From Candidatus Peregrinibacteria bacterium (GTDB lineage: Bacteria; Patescibacteria; Gracilibacteria; UM-FILTER-43-11): a stretch of 9,980 bases of DNA. Position 1 is the stretch's first letter; each line of letters begins with the position of its first letter. The stretch spans positions 1 to 9,980 of the forward strand of contig JAUXFE010000012.1 in the NCBI GenBank assembly GCA_030620215.1, read 5' to 3'. Below, piece by piece: positions 1 through 3,631 of the stretch. The translations under genes and the position numbers were made by a program. Under the pieces are notes generated by a model. That model was not told where the DNA came from. It ran no database searches and worked only from the letters and a program-made list of their open reading frames with translations.

Positions 1-20
1 AAACTCATTATATTTTTTCA

Positions 21-431
21 TTAGATTTTTGCAGATTTCTTCCCCGGTATCGGCTCCTTCCCTGGAAACTCACCAACAGGCTCTATAAAGAACAATTGAA
101 GGTCTTTTCGAACGGTTTCTGCGATTTCAGCAGAGGCTTGCTTCATATACAAAGTTTTTTTAAGTCTGTCATATTGAAACTCACCCTGTTGGGCAATTCT
201 GGGGACAACTGTATTGGTATATTCATTAAAAAAGCTGGAATACATCAAAATATTGTCTATTTGTTTCCTTCCCCACATTAGAAATATTTTTGCGTCGACT
301 ACCCCATCCTCTCCAGGAGGCTGAGCTTCAACTAAATACCAAGTACCATCACTAAACTTAGTGTTAATAATATTACTTTCACTGGATATGGTTCCTTTTA
401 TACGAACTTCTGGTTTTTGATTTTCAGCCAT
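21..431 (-). CDS. Hypothetical 136-aa soluble protein downstream of trxA
   Basis: I do not recognise this protein. It is complete (ATG at 429-431, TAA at 21-23), has no signal peptide or membrane segment, and mixes charged and beta-prone stretches (DGTWYLVEAQ, AKIFLMWGRK). Its tail is rich in Pro, Gly and Lys (GKEPIPGKKSAKI). The middle reads like a small alpha/beta domain, but no catalytic motif is visible. It lies 118 bp downstream of trxA on the same strand, so co-transcription is possible, although a large palindrome fills the gap. No Shine-Dalgarno sequence precedes the ATG, as for most genes here. The absence of stops over 136 codons and the protein-like composition support a real gene. 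Function is unknown. Confidence 0.7.
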   Translation of the reverse strand: MAENQKPEVRIKGTISSESNIINTKFSDGTWYLVEAQPPGEDGVVDAKIFLMWGRKQIDNILMYSSFFNEYTNTVVPRIAQQGEFQYDRLKKTLYMKQASAEIAETVRKDLQLFFIEPVGEFPGKEPIPGKKSAKI

Positions 432-449
432 ACTAAAAAGACAACTTAC

Positions 450-548
450 GATTTGTGATTTCTGATTTGTAATTTGTGATTCCTATTCTAGAATTCAGAA
501 TCCTAAATGTTAGATTGAATCTGAAATCACAAATCAGAAATCTGAAAT
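450..548. repeat. Imperfect palindrome of GATTTGT/GATTTCT words between trxA and the 136-aa gene
   Basis: The left arm (about 450-480) repeats words such as GATTTGT and GATTTCT. The right arm (about 518-548) is its imperfect reverse complement. The core is a perfect 14-bp inverted repeat, 457-470 against 529-542 (GATTTCTGATTTGT and its complement), with a loop of about 58 nt. It contains no reading frame. It could form a hairpin in the transcript between trxA and the next gene, but it lacks the GC-rich stem of an intrinsic terminator. It is built like the other intergenic palindromes in this window but from different words. Confidence 0.75.
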
Positions 549-549
549 A

Positions 550-873
550 TTAAGAGTATTTTTCAATCACCTCTACTAACTGATCTTTTTGATGCACGCC
601 AATCAAATCTTCAACCACTTCCCCATTTTTAAATACTTTAAGCGCGGGAATACTCATAATACCGTATTGACCGGCTAATTCGTTGTTATCATCAACATTC
701 ACTTTATAAATTTTGACCTTATCACCGATTTCATCAGAAAGTTCGTCTAAAATAGGACCTTGCATCTGACATGGACCACACCAAGGTGCCCAAAAATCAA
801 CTAAAATAGGAGTATCCTTTACGTCTAGAACATCGGCTTTAAAAGAATCCTGGCCTGTTTCTGCTACTGGCAT
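550..873 (-). CDS. trxA: Thioredoxin
   Basis: Thioredoxin is a cytoplasmic dithiol-disulfide oxidoreductase that reduces protein disulfides and is recharged by thioredoxin reductase. The 107-aa protein is full length and aligns with E. coli thioredoxin nearly residue for residue: Asp26, the W31-C32-G33-P34-C35 active site, Pro40, Lys57, the cis-Pro loop S74-I75-P76, and Gly92. All catalytic positions are intact. One small oddity is Ala at position 77, after the cis-proline, where Thr is usual. The ATG at 871-873 gives the canonical N-terminal length. There is no clear Shine-Dalgarno site. A weak promoter candidate on the minus strand is TTGCGT (928-933) with TAACAT (905-910), 17-bp spacing. 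The gene diverges from the membrane-protein unit that starts at about 983. Confidence 0.97.
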   Translation of the reverse strand: MPVAETGQDSFKADVLDVKDTPILVDFWAPWCGPCQMQGPILDELSDEIGDKVKIYKVNVDDNNELAGQYGIMSIPALKVFKNGEVVEDLIGVHQKDQLVEVIEKYS

Positions 874-948
874 ATTTATATTTGTTATTAATTAAATCGT
901 AATAATGTTACCAAAACCATCATGCTTACGCAACGAAATAAGTAGTAG

Positions 949-976
949 TTGACAAAATATATATTTAATGTATAAT
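949..976 (+). promoter_or_regulatory. Sigma70-type promoter of the first membrane-protein unit
   Basis: A perfect -35 TTGACA (949-954) and a perfect -10 TATAAT (971-976) are separated by 16 bp. This predicts a start near 983, exactly where the conserved leader begins. It is the strongest promoter-like sequence in the window. Confidence 0.85.
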
Positions 977-980
977 TTAA

Positions 981-1068
981 GCCTTGTAAATCGATTCTTT
1001 TGGATGTGGTTTGCAGGATGTTCAATAACATCATCGGACAACATCATAACCCGGAAAGGAGGTAGATA
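981..1068 (+). promoter_or_regulatory. Conserved structured 5' leader, copy 1
   Basis: This untranslated leader of about 86 nt shares a 35-bp perfectly identical block (1000-1034) with the leader at 1738-1772, plus a conserved TAAATCGAT upstream (987-995). Two adjacent stems can be drawn. Stem 1 pairs CCTTGTAAA (982-990, one bulged T) with TTTGCAGG (1010-1017). Stem 2 pairs GATGTT (1017-1022) with AACATC (1027-1032) around a CAAT loop. A weak third stem (TCGG with CCGG, one wobble) may precede the strong Shine-Dalgarno AAAGGAGGT (1055-1063), which lies 6 nt before the ATG. The predicted transcript starts at the foot of stem 1. Possible roles are a 5' stability element, a regulatory RNA target or a cis-regulatory switch. 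I do not recognise it as a known riboswitch class. Confidence 0.65.
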
Positions 1069-1641
1069 ATGAGCCGGAACGGCAAAGAAAGAGATATTTG
1101 GACCATTCTGACAATCGTTGCGGCTACATTAGTAGCCCTGAGTGTAATAGCCTCTTTGGCTCAGCAATGCTCCAGCGGTAAAATCGGTCTACACTCTATT
1201 ACATATGGATCATCTGGCGAATACACTGGAAGTTGGAGATCCACAATAGACACTAATCATTTTTACCACGCTATAGGCTGGGATGTATTCAACTTCATAG
1301 AGTTCACACTCGAAACAAGAGAGATGTCAGACAGCGTCCACGAAGAACTAAGGCTGTTCAAGGAAAATGCACCTCTAGTGATCCCGCTGATCATAAGGGA
1401 CAAGAGGGGTAAAAAGCTGAACGCCGGCATATACGACTCAAGGCACGGTCACATAATCTGTTATTGGGCCAGAGCCGCAAGAATAGATTCCTTCGTTCGC
1501 ATTGAAGGCGACAGACTATACTGGGGCCTCTTTAAAAACGCAGCCACAATAAGAATCTCAAATAGATACAACTTAGAATGGGAGGAAATTGATGACGGCG
1601 TGAAGGTGCTCTGGATACCATATGAGAGATCCGATGATTAA
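1069..1641 (+). CDS. Membrane-anchored protein of unknown function, paralogue 1
   Basis: This 190-aa protein has a short charged N-terminus (MSRNGKERD), one membrane segment at about residues 11-31, then an extracytoplasmic domain starting after Gln-Gln-Cys34-Ser. It is paralogous to the protein at 1809-2315. Residues 7-35 align without gaps, 19 of 29 identical (RDIWT, TIV, LSV, ASL, QQCS). The divergent domains still share a YxGxW motif (Y52-W56), a GxYD...HxII block (120-130) and a GDxLxxG block (147-153). Cys34 follows the membrane segment, but the preceding AQQ is not a lipobox. The sequence is about half G+C where sampled, against about a third in topA. It has its own promoter, leader, strong Shine-Dalgarno and terminator. 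A signal-anchored surface or secreted protein is likely, but the function is unknown. Confidence 0.85.
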   Translation: MSRNGKERDIWTILTIVAATLVALSVIASLAQQCSSGKIGLHSITYGSSGEYTGSWRSTIDTNHFYHAIGWDVFNFIEFTLETREMSDSVHEELRLFKENAPLVIPLIIRDKRGKKLNAGIYDSRHGHIICYWARAARIDSFVRIEGDRLYWGLFKNAATIRISNRYNLEWEEIDDGVKVLWIPYERSDD

Positions 1642-1667
1642 CCCCATTTGCTTCGGCAAGTGGGGTT
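1640..1667 (+). terminator. Intrinsic terminator with UUCG tetraloop
   Basis: A 12-bp stem (one wobble) pairs 1640-1651 with 1656-1667 around a TTCG loop closed by C-G, the especially stable cUUCGg tetraloop. It overlaps the stop codon of the membrane-protein gene. The following tract (CTTAATAAAT) is only modestly T-rich, so termination may be incomplete. Confidence 0.8.
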
Positions 1668-1685
1668 CTTAATAAATCATTTAAG

Positions 1686-1714
1686 TTGACAAAAGCTTTA
1701 TTTTCATGTAAAAT
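1686..1714 (+). promoter_or_regulatory. Sigma70-type promoter of the second membrane-protein unit
   Basis: TTGACA (1686-1691) and TAAAAT (1709-1714) are separated by 17 bp. The predicted start is near 1721, again at the first base of the conserved leader. The second paralogue therefore has its own promoter despite lying just 167 bp downstream of the first. Confidence 0.8.
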
Positions 1715-1719
1715 ATCAT

Positions 1720-1808
1720 GCCTGTTAAATCGATCCGTTGGATGTGGTTTGCAGGATGTTCAATAACATCATAGGGTGCTCTAAGGTGACCCTGAAAGGA
1801 TATAGAAA
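1720..1808 (+). promoter_or_regulatory. Conserved structured 5' leader, copy 2
   Basis: The 35-bp block at 1738-1772 is identical to that in copy 1, and TAAATCGAT recurs at 1726-1734. The pairing is conserved: CCTGTTAAA (1721-1729, one bulged T) with TTTGCAGG (1748-1755), then GATGTT (1755-1760) with AACATC (1765-1770) around CAAT. The bulge sits at a different place than in copy 1, but pairing is kept. A third stem, AGGGT (1773-1777) with ACCCT (1789-1793), lies just before the Shine-Dalgarno AAAGGA (1795-1800). Sequence between the second stem and the start codon is not conserved between copies, so selection appears to act on the 5' part. Confidence 0.65.
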
Positions 1809-2315
1809 ATGCACGAAGCAAGAGAAAAAAGAGACATATGGACTACCATGACAATTGTCATGGCGGTAATGATAGGATTGAGCGTAGTAGCTTCTTTGAT
1901 TCAGCAATGCTCCGGAACCGGCAGTCAGTATTTCGGTAAATGGAAAAAGCGTGGTGAAATCGTTACCATCGAAGACAGACCTGATAAGAAAGTGCCCGAA
2001 ACACACGATCTTGCCGATGGCCGAACGGCCGAATTGATCAGGCCGATCAGAGTAAAAGGGAGTGGAAGTGACCTACATCTCATGATAAGAGAGGGCCTGT
2101 ACGACATCGATGGCAACCATGCCATTATCGCTCTATGCGATGTGTGCCGAGTTTACGTTATCTTTGCCGTAAAACGCGATGGTGACAATTTGCTTGTTGG
2201 TGTACCACAGCGAGGATATTCCGGAATAGTAGATGGTATGTGGCACATGCACAGCCAAAAACTGAGATACGATCCTAAAAAATGGATCACTTACACACCA
2301 AAGGAGACCAAATGA
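1809..2315 (+). CDS. Membrane-anchored protein of unknown function, paralogue 2
   Basis: This 168-aa protein has the same plan as the 190-aa paralogue upstream: charged N-terminus (MHEAREKRD), membrane segment at about 11-31, conserved QQCS at 32-35, then an extracytoplasmic domain. Shared motifs are Y41-F-G-K-W45, G96-L-Y-D99 followed by H104-A-I-I, and G125-D-N-L-L-V-G131. The middle (50-90) is unlike paralogue 1, and two extra cysteines (C110, C113, as CDVC) appear only here. The ATG is chosen because it aligns the N-termini residue for residue and follows AAAGGA by 8 nt. It ends with TGA, the only TGA stop here, which argues against TGA being read as glycine. The function is unknown. Confidence 0.85.
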   Translation: MHEAREKRDIWTTMTIVMAVMIGLSVVASLIQQCSGTGSQYFGKWKKRGEIVTIEDRPDKKVPETHDLADGRTAELIRPIRVKGSGSDLHLMIREGLYDIDGNHAIIALCDVCRVYVIFAVKRDGDNLLVGVPQRGYSGIVDGMWHMHSQKLRYDPKKWITYTPKETK

Positions 2316-2317
2316 TG

Positions 2318-2352
2318 AAGAAGCCCCGCTATAAGACCGTAAGGGGCTTCTT
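2318..2352 (+). terminator. Intrinsic terminator of the second membrane-protein unit
   Basis: A perfect 10-bp stem pairs AAGAAGCCCC (2318-2327) with GGGGCTTCTT (2343-2352) around a 15-nt loop, starting 3 bp after the stop codon. The downstream tract is only partly T-rich (the stem end plus TCACA), but stem strength and position fit termination. It abuts the hup terminator, so the two convergent units are insulated from each other. Confidence 0.75.
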
Positions 2353-2355
2353 TCA

Positions 2356-2391
2356 CAAACAAAAATCCCGCCTGACCGAAGCCAAACGGGA
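2356..2391 (-). terminator. Intrinsic terminator of hup with UUCG tetraloop
   Basis: Read on the minus strand, TCCCGTTTGGC and GTCAGGCGGGA (2381-2391 with 2366-2376) form an 11-pair stem with three wobbles around a cUUCGg loop. It is followed by TTTTTGTTTG, a classic T tract. It lies 25 bp past the hup stop codon. Confidence 0.85.
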
Positions 2392-2415
2392 CCTTGATAA
2401 TAAGTTCAATAAGAA

Positions 2416-2691
2416 CTATCTAACTGCATCTTTAAGAGATTTACCAGCTTTGAAAGCAGGAACTTTCATAGCTGGGATTTTGATCTTCTGAGATGGGTTT
2501 CTTGGGTTAACACCAGTTCGTGCAGCACGGTGGCTAACACGGAATGTTCCGAAACCAGTTACAGTTACATTTTCACCTTTTTTAAGGCTTTTGGTGATTG
2601 TGCTTAGAACAGCTTCTAGAGCTTCACCAGCTACTTTTTTGCTAACTCCGACAGAAGCAGCAACAGCAGCAACTAAATCTTGTTTAGTCAT
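2416..2691 (-). CDS. hup: HU-family nucleoid DNA-binding protein
   Basis: HU dimers bend and compact the chromosome in the nucleoid. The 91-aa protein has the standard HU length. Residues 1-45 form the helical dimerisation part (TKQDLVAAVA...). The signature GFGTF is at 46-50, and the DNA-grasping arm R55-A-A-R58-x-G60-x-N62-P63 carries the intercalating Pro63. The C-terminal saddle is PAFKAGKSLKDAV. All hallmark residues are present. The ATG at 2689-2691 gives the canonical N-terminus MTKQDL. No good Shine-Dalgarno precedes it. Transcription converges with the membrane-protein unit to its left and ends at an intrinsic terminator. The family also includes IHF subunits. Nothing here points to IHF, and only one copy is visible. 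Confidence 0.95.
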   Translation of the reverse strand: MTKQDLVAAVAASVGVSKKVAGEALEAVLSTITKSLKKGENVTVTGFGTFRVSHRAARTGVNPRNPSQKIKIPAMKVPAFKAGKSLKDAVR

Positions 2692-2723
2692 AATAGAAGT
2701 AATTAAATAATAAAAGCATGGGT

Positions 2724-2752
2724 AGTATAAGCAGTATACTCACCCCAAGCAA
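2724..2752 (-). promoter_or_regulatory. Probable hup promoter
   Basis: On the minus strand, TTGCTT (2747-2752) and TATACT (2724-2729) are separated by 17 bp, giving a start near 2717 and a leader of about 26 nt. A second TATACT lies at 2733-2738, so the exact -10 is uncertain. Confidence 0.5.
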
Positions 2753-2983
2753 GAGTTTTTCCCTAGCTACAGCGAAAAAAGTCATATGTAAACATTTTTT
2801 ATACAATTTTAACCGCATAAATAAGCCATTTTTACTCGATTTGACTAAAAATTTTTTTTCATGGCTAAAATACTATTATTTGGCTTAGCTAAAGGCAAAA
2901 CTTGACATTTTCTCTGGCTGATGATGATTGAAAAATAGAAAAAAATTTTGACATTAGATATCTATACCTATATATACATACGC

Positions 2984-3050
2984 AATTTACAAATTCCAAT
3001 TACCAAATTCCAAACAATACTCAATATTCAATAACCAAATTACAAATTGA
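2984..3050. repeat. Left inverted-repeat arm of the four-helix-bundle element
   Basis: This is a low-complexity arm made of CAAATTCC, CAATTACC and CAATAACC words. Positions 2990-3017 are a perfect 28-bp reverse complement of 3544-3571, on the other side of the four-helix-bundle gene. Positions 2993-3017 also match 3486-3510. The same 28 bp recur directly with one mismatch at 5884-5911, downstream of topA. Confidence 0.85.
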
Positions 3051-3088
3051 TTGACAAGTGAACATATGTTTACTAGAATTGAATTCTA
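3051..3088 (+). promoter_or_regulatory. Promoter of the four-helix-bundle gene with two palindromes
   Basis: TTGACA (3051-3056) and TAGAAT (3074-3079) are separated by 17 bp, with a start expected near 3086, 26 nt before the ATG. A perfect 10-bp palindrome AACATATGTT (3061-3070) fills the spacer. A 15-bp palindrome with a central G (3074-3088, TAGAATT then AATTCTA) covers the -10 and the start site. Both are placed as operators would be, but short AT-rich palindromes can arise by chance. Confidence 0.6.
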
Positions 3089-3111
3089 TTATTATTTAAC
3101 TGATAAATAGT

Positions 3112-3456
3112 ATGAAATATGATTTAGAAGAACGAACTTATAAGTTTGCAAAAAGATGTCGTGATTTTGTTAAAAAATTACCAAAAACTACTGCGAATTT
3201 TGAATATGGAAAACAATTAATTAAATCATCCGGCTCCCAGGCAGCTAATTATATTGAAGCCAATGAGAAGTTAAGCGGAAAAGATTTTGTACATCGAATT
3301 AAAATTTGTAGAAAAGAAGCCAAAGAAAGTGGTTTATGGTTGAAATTATGTGAAACAAATGATAATCAGGAGCTAGAAAAAGAAAAAAACGAATTAACTC
3401 AGGAATCTATTGAATTAAGAAACATTTTTAGTTCAATAATCAAAAAAACCGAATAG
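3112..3456 (+). CDS. Four-helix-bundle protein of the S23/23S rRNA intervening-sequence protein family
   Basis: This 114-aa protein matches the S23/IVP family, first known from ORFs inside intervening sequences of bacterial 23S rRNA genes and related in fold to the Avd accessory protein of diversity-generating retroelements. Visible family hallmarks are the helix 2 region S-S-G-S-Q-A-A-N-Y-I-E-A-N-E (about 39-52) and the following K-D-F-V-H-R-I-K-I-C-R-K-E-A-K-E-S (57-73). The basic, oligomerising fold is thought to bind nucleic acid, but its biochemical role is unsettled. The length is normal and the gene looks intact. It lacks a Shine-Dalgarno. It is flanked by 28-bp perfect inverted repeats, and its TAG stop lies inside the first of two 58-bp tandem repeats. 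It is not inside an rRNA gene here. Confidence 0.9.
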   Translation: MKYDLEERTYKFAKRCRDFVKKLPKTTANFEYGKQLIKSSGSQAANYIEANEKLSGKDFVHRIKICRKEAKESGLWLKLCETNDNQELEKEKNELTQESIELRNIFSSIIKKTE

Positions 3457-3571
3457 TTTGAGATTTGAGCATTGCAATTTGTACTTTGTTTGGAATTTGG
3501 TAATTGGAATATAGTTTGAGATTTGAGCATTGCAATTTGTACTTTGTTTGGAATTTGGTAATTGGAATTTG
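3453..3571. repeat. Right inverted-repeat arm with perfect 58-bp tandem duplication
   Basis: Positions 3453-3510 and 3511-3568 are identical 58-bp direct repeats. Copy 1 begins one base before the TAG stop of the four-helix-bundle gene. Each copy ends in the reverse complement of the left arm (3486-3510 and 3544-3568). The second extends to 3571, completing the 28-bp perfect inverted match with 2990-3017. Identity without a single change suggests a recent duplication. Confidence 0.9.
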
Positions 3572-3583
3572 GAATTTTATAAA
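3555..3583 (+). promoter_or_regulatory. Possible topA promoter partly inside the repeat arm
   Basis: TTGGTA (3555-3560) lies 17 bp before TATAAA (3578-3583). The -35 is within the inverted-repeat arm and the -10 just outside it. A second -10-like TATAGT (3587-3592) is nearby. This is weak evidence in AT-rich DNA. Confidence 0.3.
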
Positions 3584-3602
3584 TAATATAGTATCGTCGT
3601 TT

Positions 3603-3626
3603 CGTCATAACGTCATAACGTCACAA
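3603..3626. repeat. Three tandem 8-bp repeats before the topA start
   Basis: The units are CGTCATAA, CGTCATAA and CGTCACAA, ending 5 bp before the topA ATG, where a ribosome binding site would normally lie. No Shine-Dalgarno sequence is present in this stretch. Confidence 0.8.
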
Positions 3627-3631
3627 ATAAT

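Larger units (their letters stand above)
2692..3111. other. 420-bp AT-rich spacer between hup and the four-helix-bundle gene
   Basis: No gene is visible on either strand. From left to right it holds the hup promoter region (to about 2752), then unexplained AT-rich sequence (2760-2940) with an AT-only inverted repeat, ATTTTTA (2828-2834) with TAAAAAT (2846-2852), running into a T tract. A promoter-like TTGACA (2948-2953) lies 17 bp before TATATA (2971-2976). The left arm of the inverted-repeat element (2984-3050) and the promoter of the four-helix-bundle gene follow. The promoter-like sequence at 2948-2976 would transcribe through the repeat arm. Its activity is a guess. Confidence 0.6.

Noticed and set aside
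1017..1032. A tRNA-like T-arm in the conserved leader (GATGTTCAATAACATC)
   Set aside because: With a 7-nt TTCAATA loop, the flanking five bases do not pair. The good pairing leaves a 4-nt loop, and no other tRNA arms are present.
1087..1176. Lipoprotein signal peptide ending at Cys34 in the first membrane protein
   Set aside because: The residues before the Cys are A-Q-Q in one paralogue and I-Q-Q in the other. Gln at -1 does not fit a lipobox, so a membrane anchor is more likely.
1725..2125. Minus-strand open frames of 93 and 66 codons
   Set aside because: They lie antisense to the second leader and membrane-protein gene, which has its own promoter, Shine-Dalgarno and paralogue. They are shadows.
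2312..2491. A possible 59-codon gene starting MMKKPRYK, with a good AAGGAG site and a start overlapping the preceding stop (ATGA)
   Set aside because: Its frame runs through both intrinsic terminators and then antisense to the 3' end of hup. The basic composition is what those hairpins would encode by chance. The Shine-Dalgarno is a caution, but I would not call it a gene.
2902..2930. Promoter from TTGACA at 2902-2907
   Set aside because: No acceptable -10 hexamer lies 16-18 bp downstream.
2984..3571. CRISPR array
   Set aside because: The repeats are inverted arms and a direct tandem duplication without unique spacers, and no cas gene is visible.
3399..3608. A 69-codon open frame on the minus strand
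   Set aside because: It is a translation of the 58-bp tandem repeats, with the same repeat-derived words and no start signal.
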